From NCBI RefSeq assembly GCF_001548115.1, contig NZ_AP014821.1:992001-1056000 (forward strand): a stretch of DNA of 64,000 bases, in the 5' to 3' direction. The DNA is from Geminocystis sp. NIES-3709. Lineage in GTDB: Bacteria; Cyanobacteriota; Cyanobacteriia; Cyanobacteriales; Cyanobacteriaceae. Positions 40,570 through 49,730 of this stretch are shown here, in pieces (the stretch's first letter is position 1; each line of letters starts with the position of its first letter). A model generated the notes under the pieces. It had not been told where the DNA came from, did no database searches, and worked only from the letters and a program-made list of their open reading frames with translations. The position numbers and the translations under genes are program-made.

Positions 40570-41493
40570 ATGAGTAGTTTAAAAGGTAGAGATTTATTAG
40601 GCATTGCAGACTTAACTCCCGAAGAAATTAGAACTGTCCTCGATTTAGCGTCAGATTTAAAAAAAGGTGAAAAACAATTTAACAGCAATAAAACATTAGG
40701 ACTTTTATTTTATAAAGCCTCAACCCGCACAAGAGTTTCTTTTAGTGTAGCGATGTATCAATTAGGGGGGAATGTTATTGATTTAAACCCCAGTCGCACT
40801 CAAGTAGGTAGAGGTGAACCGATCGAAGATACTGCAAGAGTACTCGATCGTTATTTGGATATTTTAGCGATTCGTACTTTTGCTCAGGAAGATATACAAA
40901 CTTTTGCTAATTATAGTAACATCCCTATCATTAACGCTTTAACAGATTTAGAGCATCCTTGCCAGATTTTAGCTGATTTACAAACGATCGAGGAATCTTT
41001 TGGTAGTTTAGAAGGCTTAACTCTCACCTATTTAGGAGATGGTAACAATGTTGCTCATTCTCTGTTGTTAGGAGGTGTTTTAATGGGTATGAATGTGCGC
41101 ATCGCTTCACCAGAAGGCTATTTACCCGATGAAAATATCGTAAAACAAGCCCAAGCCTTGGCAAAAAAACCCGAACAAGTTGTTATCACTCAATCCCCAA
41201 AAGAAGCGGCCGAAAATGCTCATGTGTTATATACAGATGTTTGGGCAAGTATGGGACAAGAAGAAGAAACTGCTCAAAGAATACCAATTTTTCAACCTTA
41301 TCAGATAAACCAAGATCTCGTTAATCTTGCTGATGATAGTGCTATTATTTTACATTGTCTTCCCGCTTATCGAGAAAAAGAGATTACCGCCGAAGTCATG
41401 GAAGGCAGACAGTCTCGTATTTGGGATGAAGCCGAAAACAGAATGCACGCACAAAAGGCTTTAATCGCGTGTTTATTAGGCTTAGATGATTAA
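40570..41493 (+). CDS. argF: Ornithine carbamoyltransferase
   Basis: 307 residues. Carbamoyl-phosphate site STRTRVSFSVAM; second-domain motifs LEHPCQILADLQTI and YLGDGNNVAHSLLL; ornithine-binding HCLPAYREKEI. The HCLP motif distinguishes it from aspartate carbamoyltransferase. It makes citrulline from ornithine and carbamoyl phosphate in arginine synthesis. Transcribed alone. Confidence 0.97.
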   Translation: MSSLKGRDLLGIADLTPEEIRTVLDLASDLKKGEKQFNSNKTLGLLFYKASTRTRVSFSVAMYQLGGNVIDLNPSRTQVGRGEPIEDTARVLDRYLDILAIRTFAQEDIQTFANYSNIPIINALTDLEHPCQILADLQTIEESFGSLEGLTLTYLGDGNNVAHSLLLGGVLMGMNVRIASPEGYLPDENIVKQAQALAKKPEQVVITQSPKEAAENAHVLYTDVWASMGQEEETAQRIPIFQPYQINQDLVNLADDSAIILHCLPAYREKEITAEVMEGRQSRIWDEAENRMHAQKALIACLLGLDD

Positions 41494-41578
41494 TGGGGAA
41501 TTAGGAGTTAGAAATTAGGAATTAATCAATTTTGCCTAGTTTTGCCTTTTTATTTCTCATTACTTTTATCCCTAAATA

Positions 41579-41687
41579 GGGTTTGCTGAATAAGTGAGAA
41601 AGGTATTAAAATCAATTAACAATTAACAAAAGTATTTCTTCTGTCTCCTGACTCCTACCTTCATCAGAATACTTTTTCAGCAGACTC
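41579..41687. mobile_element. 109-bp miniature element with TA target duplication
   Basis: Terminal inverted repeats GGGTTTGCTGAATAAGT (41579-) and, from 41687 on the other strand, GAGTCTGCTGAAAAAGT match at 14 of 17 positions. TA flanks both ends (41577-41578 and 41688-41689). The right-hand TA is the first two bases of the TAG stop codon of the DUF1822 gene. The interior contains CCTACCTTCATCAG, also present at 22115-22130. It is probably a non-autonomous derivative of a TA-targeting IS. Confidence 0.7.
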
Positions 41688-43081
41688 TAAATAATAAAAG
41701 CCTCACTTAACTGACTTCCATCTAAACTAATTTGAATCCAGAAACATTCTCCCTTTTTACCCCAGAATTTATATTGTAAAAGTCGATCGTCTTGTCGTGC
41801 TACTAACGTTTTAAAAACTTCTGTATATTGATCCATAACATTAACTTTAAGATTTATTGGTAAAGTATAAGAATCATTAATACTATAAAGACGGAGGAAA
41901 ATACTATTTTCGTTAGAGGATTTAGGTAATAAACCAATCACTAAAGCTAAAGAAAACCCTCCTACATCAACCCCTAAATTAATACGCTTACCACACCATA
42001 AACCAGCATTGGGATTATTCGGCTCTAAACGCCAAATTCCTTCGGCGGCATTCCAGCGAGTTTCATCATCATGGGATTGACTCATGATATAGTTAAGAGC
42101 TTGTATCGCTTGGGATTTGTGGACAGTATTAGTGGGTAACACACTTAATCTTTGGGCTGCAATTCTTAATTGATGTTCGTCTCGAATTTGATAGATATAT
42201 TGTAAATTAATCTCTCCCGATCGCATTACAATACCATTGGTAATAAGAGGCGGAGAATCGTTAATTAAGTCAAAATTATCTGCCAAATCTCGAAGGTGTT
42301 GCCATCCTCGATCGTATGCTTGATTGAAATTATGTTGTAACCACGCACCTAAACAAAGAGGTTGATATTGTTGGTATAGAGATTGACGACAACTATCATC
42401 ACTAAATATTGCCCCCCATTTAACAAAATCTAAATGATGACGTATCATTAAACTATCTAATGGAAGTAATGATGTCAATAAATTATTTTTTTCCGTTGTC
42501 GATAGTAAAGGTAATGTTTGACACTCAGGTTTTCCAGAAAGAGAGTATTTTTCAAACAACCATAATAAATTAAGATCTCCTTCTACCAATTGCTCAGGTA
42601 AAATATAGTTGAAAAAAGTACGATCGTAAATGGCTAACTCTTTAACATCTTCATAAACAACAAAACCCCAAAATCTTAGCCAACCAGTATCTAAATTAAC
42701 TTGTATTGGTAGAAAATAATCTCCCCGAAAATGAGGAATATCCACCCACTCTTGAGGAATATAAAACTCCGTTAAATCTTCTTTTTCTTCAGGTAATAAA
42801 ATCAGACGAGTATTGTTATTAATAACAAGAGGGGTACCATTAACAAATTCCCAAAATGTTAATAAATTATTTTCATCTAATTCCTCATAATATATATTAG
42901 GAAAAGTAATTTTTAACCATTTGATTAAACAAATACTTACCAAGGCATTTAAAAAACTTTGATGTCTGCCTCCATTAGGAGAACATCCTTGAGATATTTT
43001 TATGGCTTTGACTTCATCTTCATCAGAGAATTTCAGCCATAAATGTTCAGAATTAAAAGCTGTAAATAAATCTAAAGACAT
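41687..43081 (-). CDS. DUF1822 family protein
   Basis: About 464 residues from the ATG complementary to 43079-43081; a longer frame to 43195 would add a hydrophobic leader that overlaps the upstream gene and looks non-native. The N-terminal region (KAIKISQGCSPNGGRHQSFL then NALVSICLIKWL) and the central HFRGDYFLPIQVNLDTGWLR match DUF1822, a cyanobacterial family. The C-terminal part (VGGFSLALVIGLLPKSSNEN) resembles the DUF1822-associated beta domain. DUF1822 genes are repeatedly found next to sigma-70-like and CHAT- or CHASE2-type genes. Here the partner is the sigma-like gene 40 bp upstream. Function unknown. The stop codon abuts a miniature element. Confidence 0.8.
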   Translation of the reverse strand: MSLDLFTAFNSEHLWLKFSDEDEVKAIKISQGCSPNGGRHQSFLNALVSICLIKWLKITFPNIYYEELDENNLLTFWEFVNGTPLVINNNTRLILLPEEKEDLTEFYIPQEWVDIPHFRGDYFLPIQVNLDTGWLRFWGFVVYEDVKELAIYDRTFFNYILPEQLVEGDLNLLWLFEKYSLSGKPECQTLPLLSTTEKNNLLTSLLPLDSLMIRHHLDFVKWGAIFSDDSCRQSLYQQYQPLCLGAWLQHNFNQAYDRGWQHLRDLADNFDLINDSPPLITNGIVMRSGEINLQYIYQIRDEHQLRIAAQRLSVLPTNTVHKSQAIQALNYIMSQSHDDETRWNAAEGIWRLEPNNPNAGLWCGKRINLGVDVGGFSLALVIGLLPKSSNENSIFLRLYSINDSYTLPINLKVNVMDQYTEVFKTLVARQDDRLLQYKFWGKKGECFWIQISLDGSQLSEAFII

Positions 43082-43121
43082 AATCTTAATCTGAGTTTTA
43101 TTTATAAAAATCATTAGAAAA

Positions 43122-44579
43122 TTAATTATTATTAATAAGAGAATAAGTAGAGTTATTAATCCATTCTTCAATAAGGTGAATAAAACTAATTTCAATATGT
43201 TTAGTATCAGGAAAAACTAATTTATATTCCTCACTTATATTATTTTTAAATCTTGAAGCTATTGAGTTTTGAATATCTATTCCTACTGAATCATTAACAA
43301 TCCAATTATGTTTGATTAAATATTGTTGGATATAGTTTTGTTCTTCAGAAGAAAAAGACTGATATAAGTCAGAAATTTTTTTCCATAAAAGTTGTTTACA
43401 ATGTTCTTGTAACCAGTGATCTAAAGGTTGTTTTAATTTAACAATTATTGCTCTTGTTAAAGAAATCTGTTTTTCTATTAATAACTCATCAACAAGTTTT
43501 TCTAATAAGCATTGTCTAACAAAACTAATCTCTCTTGCCACCTGAAATTGTTGATTTACGAAGTCTGGATAATTTAATTCCATAACTTGTACAATTTCTG
43601 TTTGGGTTAACTGTAAGCCTTTCCACAACTGAAATAATATTTTTTGTGGCATTTCAAGCCTAGTAAAAGTAGAAGCTAAAATCTCATTGACTAACTCATA
43701 TTCTTCCTGTCGATCATCTGTTTCTTCAGTAAAATTTAATTCAATATTATTTGTTAAATTGTTAACATCTTCTTCAATTTTTATCATGCGAGGATTGCAA
43801 TATTGACGAGCAAAATTTACACATTTTAATAAAATCTTTTCACACTCAGAAGACGTTAAAGAAGGTAAAAATTTTTCCTTATTACTGATGAGAAAATTAT
43901 ACTCATTACTAACTTGTATAAATTGAGTTTGAGAAGGAGAAGGTAACATTTTATTTTGCCCTATTCCTTTCGATCGATAAATAAGATTGAAACATTGCCA
44001 AACAAATAAATATTGCTCTAAGTTATTATCTTTTAAACCTCCTATTTGTTGTAAGCATTTTCTTTGATTGGTGATACTTAATTTTCTTAATAAACCCCAG
44101 TCTGAAGCCCTATCCCATCCCATATATAGATAGGCTTGATCAATAAGTTGATTTTCTAACTTATTTCTAGCATAAGTAGTTAATTTAGACTTAAATTGAG
44201 TATCATAATTGGATAATAATTGAATAGGAGAAGATACCAATAAATTTGCCCATTGAAAATAGTCTTGCCAAGTAAATAAATCCCAATAACTTCTCAATCG
44301 TTGATATACTTTTTGAGTTGCAAAAAAACAGGATTCTTGTAAATAAGCAACTAAATGTCTATATTTAAAGTTATCTTGTTCTTTTTTGAGCCATTGTAAA
44401 AACTCTTGAGCAACAATATCTTCTTCTGAAGGAATTATTTGTTGCTTTATTAATAACTCCATATTTCGTTCCAATTCTGGAGTATTTTTCCAGTAGGTAA
44501 TCAGAGAAGAGGATTCCTCTTTCAAACAAAGAAAGGAAGAAAACTGCGTCACAAGATTAGTGCGTTTTTGCATTTTCAT
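43122..44579 (-). CDS. Sigma-70-like protein paired with DUF1822
   Basis: 485 residues, soluble and helical. The segment LVNEILASTFTRLEMPQKIL then FQLWKGLQLTQTEIVQVMEL (about 295-335) resembles region 4 of sigma-70 factors with its helix-turn-helix. The N-terminal half includes WQDYFQWANLLVSSPIQLLS and YARNKLENQLIDQAYLYMGW, which may be a divergent region 2. The typical sigma -10 recognition residues are not obvious, so it may be an anti-sigma partner or a degenerate sigma factor. The DUF1822 gene starts 40 bp downstream and is presumably cotranslated. Such pairs recur in cyanobacteria but have no known role. Confidence 0.65.
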   Translation of the reverse strand: MKMQKRTNLVTQFSSFLCLKEESSSLITYWKNTPELERNMELLIKQQIIPSEEDIVAQEFLQWLKKEQDNFKYRHLVAYLQESCFFATQKVYQRLRSYWDLFTWQDYFQWANLLVSSPIQLLSNYDTQFKSKLTTYARNKLENQLIDQAYLYMGWDRASDWGLLRKLSITNQRKCLQQIGGLKDNNLEQYLFVWQCFNLIYRSKGIGQNKMLPSPSQTQFIQVSNEYNFLISNKEKFLPSLTSSECEKILLKCVNFARQYCNPRMIKIEEDVNNLTNNIELNFTEETDDRQEEYELVNEILASTFTRLEMPQKILFQLWKGLQLTQTEIVQVMELNYPDFVNQQFQVAREISFVRQCLLEKLVDELLIEKQISLTRAIIVKLKQPLDHWLQEHCKQLLWKKISDLYQSFSSEEQNYIQQYLIKHNWIVNDSVGIDIQNSIASRFKNNISEEYKLVFPDTKHIEISFIHLIEEWINNSTYSLINNN

Positions 44580-44856
44580 AAAGTAGATTAAGGCTGATTC
44601 TCCTCAAGTGTTTGGTTTCCTTATCTACTTATCAGTGTGACTTTCTCAATTTATGCGCAATTTATCAAAAAATTTTTTATTTTTCTGAAAATTTCTAAAT
44701 GTATGGGAAAAAATAAACCCGAAATGGTTGGTTATCGGTACTAAAAAAAACAAAATATTAGTCTCAAACTTTGATTGATCAAAGATTCTACATCGATTAA
44801 TAGTTTTTCCTTTTATAACGAGGGTTTCAGTTATTTTTATGGGTTTGATGTAAATG

Positions 44857-46138
44857 CTGAGGGGGCGACAATGAAGCTAAAAAGACTATGCTGTAAGGGA
44901 TTGAACATGGTAATCTGGATAAAGATGAGATATTTTCAGTTTGTATATTAATAATAATAGAAAAAGATGTTTCAACTTCCCCAAGATTATCAAGATAATT
45001 TTAAAAAGCAGTTTAATTTACCTCAATATTTAACTCTTTGTCTTTTAGTTAACTTACTCCAAAATCTTAAAACTGTTAGGTTAGAAGAAATGGCAAAACT
45101 TTTTCCTTATCCGATTAAATTAAGAAGTAGAATTAAAAAGTTACAAAGATTTCTAAGTCTGGAAAATTGGAAAATTGAAACTATCTGGTTTCCTATTTTA
45201 AAATCATGGATTATTAATAATTGGGAATCGAAAAAAGTTATCTATTTAGTAATTGATAGAACACAGTGGCAAAATATTAATATATTGATGGTAAGTTTAG
45301 TTTATAATCAAAGAGCTATTCCCATTTATTTTACATTACTAGATAAAAAAGGAAGCAGTAATTTATTAGAACAAAAACAAGTATTAGAACCGAGTATTAA
45401 TTTATTAATTGAATATAAAATAATCGTTTTAGGAGATAGAGAATTTTGCTCTGTAGATTTAGCAAAGTGGTTATCACTAGAGAAACAGGTTTATTTATCT
45501 CTACGTTTAAAAAAGAGCGAATATGTCGAATTAGAATCTGATATATGGTTTCGATTAAGTGAATTAGGTTTATGTCCTGGATTCTCTGTATATTATCGAG
45601 GAATAAAAGTTACAAAAACGAAGGGATTTTCAGGAATTAATTTAGCAGCAAAGTGGAAAAAAAATTATCGAAATAAATCTAGCAAAGAGCCATGGTTTAT
45701 TCTCACAAATTTAGCAAGTATGTCGGAAACAATCTCCGCTTATTCCAAAAGAATGGGCATCGAAGAAATGTTTAGAGATTTGAAATTAGGCGGTTATAAT
45801 TTAGAGAGTACAAAAGTCAATAATGAACGACTAATTTCTTTAATTATACTAATAACGTTATCCTATAGTTATTCAACATTTATAGGAGAAGAAATTAAAA
45901 GAAAAGGAATAAGTGAATATCTAGTTCGTCCGACTGAAAAAGGTAGAAAATATAAAAGAAATAGTGATTTTTCTATTGGTTTAAATGCCATAAAATGGCT
46001 AAGTGAAATCTGCTTTTTCCAAGAACAATTAGAGGAGTTAACCTCTTTATTTCCTCAGAAACACTCCTATTATCGTCAAGGTATGAGGGCTATTTCCCTT
46101 ATCCAATCTGCATTATGAGTGCTTTGTCGTCCCCTCAG
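44857..46138 (+). mobile_element. IS4-family insertion sequence, apparently intact
   Basis: 1282 bp. The ends are inverted repeats: CTGAGGGGGCGACAA (44857-) and, from 46138 on the other strand, CTGAGGGGACGACAA. A 9-bp direct repeat ATGTAAATG flanks both ends (44848-44856 and 46139-46147), a size usual for IS4 insertions. The single transposase frame is unbroken. The perfect target duplication and intact gene point to a fairly recent insertion. Confidence 0.9.
44967..46118 (+). CDS. IS4-family transposase
   Basis: 383 residues. The catalytic triad is visible: first Asp in LVIDRTQW (about residue 95), second Asp in VLGDREFCS (about 155), and Glu in the YREK signature (Y-x2-R-x3-E-x6-K: YSKRMGIEEMFRDLK, Glu about 264). 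These define the IS4 DDE group. The N-terminal region (LTLCLLVNLLQNLKTVRLEE) is the usual helical DNA-binding part. The gene fills most of the element and stops 20 bp from its right end. No frameshift. Confidence 0.92.
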   Translation: MFQLPQDYQDNFKKQFNLPQYLTLCLLVNLLQNLKTVRLEEMAKLFPYPIKLRSRIKKLQRFLSLENWKIETIWFPILKSWIINNWESKKVIYLVIDRTQWQNINILMVSLVYNQRAIPIYFTLLDKKGSSNLLEQKQVLEPSINLLIEYKIIVLGDREFCSVDLAKWLSLEKQVYLSLRLKKSEYVELESDIWFRLSELGLCPGFSVYYRGIKVTKTKGFSGINLAAKWKKNYRNKSSKEPWFILTNLASMSETISAYSKRMGIEEMFRDLKLGGYNLESTKVNNERLISLIILITLSYSYSTFIGEEIKRKGISEYLVRPTEKGRKYKRNSDFSIGLNAIKWLSEICFFQEQLEELTSLFPQKHSYYRQGMRAISLIQSAL

Positions 46139-46201
46139 ATGTAAATGTCTTAGTCTGAGAGAATTTCAAGCAGTTTTCGATCGAAAATTTTTCAAAGTAC
46201 C

Positions 46202-46479
46202 AAAAGAATATTCTAACTTTAATAATATCTGAGTTCGATCTGTAAAACTTTATTAAAAAGATTTGAATGTATTAGTTACATAAACTTGTTATAAATTAGA
46301 AGTATTAAATTTAATAAACAATTGAAATAAATAAATTTCTGATAGTTCTGAATCAATTATTATTACTTTTCCCTATTTCTTATCTTTGAGGTGAATAATC
46401 AGATTTTGTACATTACGCTACTCAAAAACAATATAAGATATATTATGATATTTAGACTGTAATAAATTAATAGGAATGC
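46202..46479. other. Intergenic region upstream of cobA
   Basis: About 280 bp of AT-rich DNA between the interrupted miniature element and cobA. A single 14-bp end of the TTACCTGAGTTCGA family (as ATATCTGAGTTCGA) is near 46225-46238. No cobalamin riboswitch was recognised. Confidence 0.5.
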
Positions 46480-47229
46480 GTGGGTAAAGTTTATCTTGTA
46501 GGTGCAGGACCCGGAGATCCCGGATTATTAACAATAAAAGGTAAAACTCTGTTGGAATTAGCTAATGTAGTTGTTTATGATGCCTTGGTTAGTGATGAAA
46601 TATTGATGATGATCAGTCCCTATGCAGAGAAGATCAATGCCGGAAAACGTCGAGGAAATCACTCTTTATTACAATCTGATACAACACAATTATTGATTGA
46701 AAAAGCCAAAGAAAACGCCATAGTTGTTCGTTTAAAGGGTGGTGATCCTTTTGTTTTTGGTAGAGGTGGAGAAGAAATGCAAGATTTAGTTTCCGCCGGA
46801 ATTTCTGTAGAAATGGTACCCGGTATAACTGCTGGTATTGCCGCTCCTGCTTATGCTAATATTCCTGTTACCCATCGAGATTACAGTTCATCCGTTACTT
46901 TTGTAACTGGGCATGAATCAGCGGGGAAATATCGCCCAGAAGTCAACTGGAAAGCGATCGCCCAAGGCTCAGAAACGATCGTGATTTATATGGGTATTCA
47001 TAATTTAAGTTATATCATCCCTCAATTGTTATCGGCTGGACTAACGGAAAATACTGAAATAGCTTTGATTCGTTGGGGTACAAGACCAGAACAGGAGGAG
47101 TTATATGGTACTCTGGGAGATATACTCGATCGAGTAGAAAAAACTGGTTTTACCGCTCCGGCGATCGCTATTATTGGTAAAGTTGTCGGATTTAGCCGAC
47201 TCTATAAGGAATTAGAAATGGGGAATTAA
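46480..47229 (+). CDS. cobA: Uroporphyrinogen-III C-methyltransferase
   Basis: 249 residues with a GTG start preceded by AGGA four bases upstream; no better in-frame ATG exists. Motifs: VGAGPGDPGLLTIKGK (SAM-binding N-terminus), VVYDALVS, VVRLKGGDPFVFGRGGEE, VPGITAGIAAPAYANIPVTH and GTRPEQEELYGTL. CobA methylates uroporphyrinogen III at C2 and C7, giving precorrin-2 for siroheme and cobalamin. The protein is the single-domain methylase, without CysG oxidase/chelatase parts. Confidence 0.95.
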   Translation: MGKVYLVGAGPGDPGLLTIKGKTLLELANVVVYDALVSDEILMMISPYAEKINAGKRRGNHSLLQSDTTQLLIEKAKENAIVVRLKGGDPFVFGRGGEEMQDLVSAGISVEMVPGITAGIAAPAYANIPVTHRDYSSSVTFVTGHESAGKYRPEVNWKAIAQGSETIVIYMGIHNLSYIIPQLLSAGLTENTEIALIRWGTRPEQEELYGTLGDILDRVEKTGFTAPAIAIIGKVVGFSRLYKELEMGN

Positions 47230-47372
47230 TGTGCGGCTCGTTTGAGACAAAAATGAATAAAACTATATAACTAAACACATTGATGAAAAATTTAATAAGG
47301 TATAGATGAAAGAAATAAGATAATCCTATAAATGGTGATCGAAAAATACTTCATTGGAGTAAACCACAAGAC

Positions 47373-47450
47373 TTAAAAGGTATTGAGTAGATACATCCGT
47401 CTGTAAGATATGCAGATGATATGCTGTTATTCGTTTATAATTTATTACAC
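47373..47450 (+). pseudogene. Group II intron reverse transcriptase remnant
   Basis: One frame reads LKGIE, a TAG, then IHPSVRYADDMLLFV. YADD is the catalytic motif of group II intron-type reverse transcriptases, and the preceding residues match their usual GIE-x-IHPS-x-RYADD context. The frame is broken on both sides and the rest of the RT is missing, so this is a short relic. The 5' GTGCGGCTCG near 47231 could be an intron-boundary vestige, but this is weak. Confidence 0.7.
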
Positions 47451-47534
47451 GGTGATTTTGATTTATTAATAAACATCCTAATTCCTAACACCCAATAACC
47501 TAACATTTAATTATTAACTATTAATATAAAATCT

Positions 47535-48875
47535 ATGAGTCTATCTAATTCAACTAATAATATCACTATTATTAATTTAATAAACCTATTTTTTCGTAAA
47601 ATAATAACTACGATCGCTGATTTACGTTTAGCTATTATCTTATTATTAATAATCGCCTTTTTTAGTATTAGTGGCACAGTTATTGAACAAAATCAACCTG
47701 TTAATTTTTATCAAGAAAACTATCCAGAAAATCCTGCATTATTCGGGTTTTTAACATGGCAATTATTATTATTGATCGGGCTTAATCATGTCTATACTAC
47801 ATGGTGGTATTTAGGTATATTAGTTTTATTTGGTAGCAGTTTAATCGCTTGTACTTTTAGAAGACAATTACCCGCATTAAAAACAACTCAAATATGGCAA
47901 TTTTACAATAAACCAAGACAATTTAATAAATTAGCTTTAAGTGCAGAAATTACTACAGAATCTTTAGGTAAAATTAATTCTATTTTAGGTGATAAAGGTT
48001 ATAAAGTATATCAAAATGATAACTCATTATATGGACAAAAAGGGATAAGTGGAAAAATTGGGCCTATTATTGTTCATGTAGGAATGATTGTGATATTATT
48101 CGGAGCAATTTGGGGAGCTTTTACAGGATTTTTTGCCCAAGAAATGATCCAAAGTGGAGAAACTTTTACTATTCAAAATTTTTTAGAAGCTGGTAAATTT
48201 ACCAACTTAAATAATGCTCAATCTTTTGATGTTAAAGTAAATAATTTTTGGATAAAATATACTCCTGATGGTTCAGTAGATCAATTTTATTCTGATTTAT
48301 CAGTACTTAATAAACAAGGAAAAGAACTCGATCGAAAAACTATTTTTGTTAATCAACCGTTGAGGTACAACGGGATAACTTTTTATCAAACAAATTGGGG
48401 TATTTCTGCCGTGCAAATTCAACTCAATAATAGTCCTATTTTTCAGTTACCAATGGCAGAATTAACTAATGAAAGAAAAGGACGTATTTGGGGAACATGG
48501 ATTCCTACTAAACCTGATTTAAGTGAGGGGATTTCTTTAATTACCAAAGATTTACAAGGAACAATGTTTCTCTATGATATGTCGGGTAAATTGATTAGTG
48601 CTGTACGTCCAAATATGCCTGTAGAGGTGAATGGGGTTACTCTCAAAGTATTGAATTTAGTCGGTTCTACTGGTTTACAAATTAAAGCAGATCCGGGAGT
48701 ACCTTTAGTATATCTTGGTTTTGCTCTTTTAATGATTGGTGTCGTGATGAGTTATGTCTCCTTTTCACAAGTTTGGGCGTTACAAGAAGGCGATCGATAT
48801 TTTATTGGTGGTAAAACCAATCGAGCTCAGGTTGCTTTTGAAAAAGAAATAGGTCAAATTTTAGAAAAATTATAA
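47535..48875 (+). CDS. ccs1: Cytochrome c biogenesis protein Ccs1/ResB
   Basis: 446 residues. Membrane helices near residues 30-50 ([20 protein letters not shown]), 70-85, 90-110, 160-185 and one near the C-terminus (about 400-420), with a large lumenal domain between the fourth and last. Segments such as [20 protein letters not shown] and the conserved His in [10 protein letters not shown] fit the ResB family. Together with CcsA it delivers heme across the thylakoid or plasma membrane for cytochrome c maturation (system II). ccsA is not in the window. In cyanobacteria it is also called ccsB. Confidence 0.93.
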   Translation: MSLSNSTNNITIINLINLFFRKIITTIADLRLAIILLLIIAFFSISGTVIEQNQPVNFYQENYPENPALFGFLTWQLLLLIGLNHVYTTWWYLGILVLFGSSLIACTFRRQLPALKTTQIWQFYNKPRQFNKLALSAEITTESLGKINSILGDKGYKVYQNDNSLYGQKGISGKIGPIIVHVGMIVILFGAIWGAFTGFFAQEMIQSGETFTIQNFLEAGKFTNLNNAQSFDVKVNNFWIKYTPDGSVDQFYSDLSVLNKQGKELDRKTIFVNQPLRYNGITFYQTNWGISAVQIQLNNSPIFQLPMAELTNERKGRIWGTWIPTKPDLSEGISLITKDLQGTMFLYDMSGKLISAVRPNMPVEVNGVTLKVLNLVGSTGLQIKADPGVPLVYLGFALLMIGVVMSYVSFSQVWALQEGDRYFIGGKTNRAQVAFEKEIGQILEKL

Positions 48876-48930
48876 ATTTTAGCAACTAACAATTAACCAT
48901 AATTAAATATTTATTCTTTATTATCAAACT

Positions 48931-49269
48931 ATGAATATGATAAGTATTAATGTAGAAGAATTAGCAGTTATTTTAACAGAAGAAAATCACGAAATACAGT
49001 TGATTGATGTGAGAGAAGAATCTGAAGCTGAAATTGTTTTTTTGCCATCTTTTAAGTTGTTACCTTTGAGTCAATATGAACAGTGGAGAAATCAAATAAA
49101 AACCATTTTGAATCCCGATTTAGAAACGATCGTTATGTGTCATCATGGTATTCGATCGGCTAATATGTGTCAATGGTTAATCAGTCAAGGATTTACAAAA
49201 GTTAAAAATGTTTCCGGCGGAATTGATGCTTATGCAATATATATTGATTCTTCAATTTCTCGTTACTAA
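48931..49269 (+). CDS. Rhodanese-like domain protein
   Basis: 112 residues, one rhodanese domain: IQLIDVREESEAEIVFLPSF (CH2A), LPLSQYEQWRN and the active-site loop IVMCHHGIRSANMC with the catalytic Cys, then GFTKVKNVSGGIDAYAIYID. Single-domain rhodaneses act as sulfur carriers or protein-interaction modules. It lies 55 bp after ccs1 on the same strand and may be cotranscribed, though a link to heme delivery is only a possibility. Start could be the first or third Met. Confidence 0.88.
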   Translation: MNMISINVEELAVILTEENHEIQLIDVREESEAEIVFLPSFKLLPLSQYEQWRNQIKTILNPDLETIVMCHHGIRSANMCQWLISQGFTKVKNVSGGIDAYAIYIDSSISRY

Positions 49270-49730
49270 ATCTATTATACTTCTTAAAAAATAGAACTTA
49301 TTAAGTATTTTTTATACTTTTGAGAATTTAATATAATAATAGTAAAATTACTGGCATTTCTGGCCTTGCTTAATCAAAATATGAAAACTAAATTTATCTT
49401 ACTTTCTTAGTTGCTCAAATTCTTTATTATTTGAGTAATTCAAAAATTAGTAAAAAGTTGCAAAATTAAAATTTATTGTTAACAGTTTTTGATCAATTAT
49501 TTACCTAATACCTAACAACTAATATTTAATACCTTGCTATTACCCATACATTTTGCATCGAACTGAGGTGAACTAGACTTTGATTATTTATTTTGGGACG
49601 ATCGAGGAGCTAAAATTGGGTAGTTATTAGGAAATATGAAGAGTGGTGGAATAGTTACGGAGAGTAAGATAGAGTGGACTTAACATTGAGTCGTGTTATC
49701 AGAAATTAAATAATATCATCGTAGTAATAA
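49270..49730. other. Intergenic region with dispersed repeat
   Basis: About 460 bp, AT-rich. It carries the second copy (49475-49569) of the 95-bp repeat that is also at 28697-28791. No gene was seen. Confidence 0.5.
49475..49569. repeat. 95-bp dispersed repeat, copy 2
   Basis: Matches 28697-28791 with two or three differences in a gapless 95-bp alignment, including the TCGAACTGAGGT end. The left inverted end present in the 28581 copy is missing here, so this copy is partial. Confidence 0.8.

Larger units (their letters stand above)
44737..46201. mobile_element. Miniature element (about 174 bp) interrupted by IS4
   Basis: Left part 44737-44856 and right part 46148-46201 are homologous, in order, to the uninterrupted element at 62640-62820. 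Shared tracts include CAAAATATTAGT, TTTCCTTTTATAAC, AGGGTTTCAG, GATTTCAAGCAG-like and TTTTTCAAAGTACC. Ends are GGTACT and AGTACC. Between them lies the IS4-family element plus a duplicated target of 9 bp. Confidence 0.8.

Noticed and set aside
43082-43195. N-terminal extension of the DUF1822 protein
   Set aside because: Encodes an AT-driven hydrophobic stretch overlapping the upstream gene; the later Met fits DUF1822.
46202-46479. Cobalamin riboswitch upstream of cobA
   Set aside because: No B12-box-like segment or extended secondary structure was recognised in the AT-rich leader.
47230-47260. Group II intron 5' boundary (GTGCG)
   Set aside because: The GTGCG motif alone is too short, and no intron domains could be traced; only the RT relic downstream is supported.
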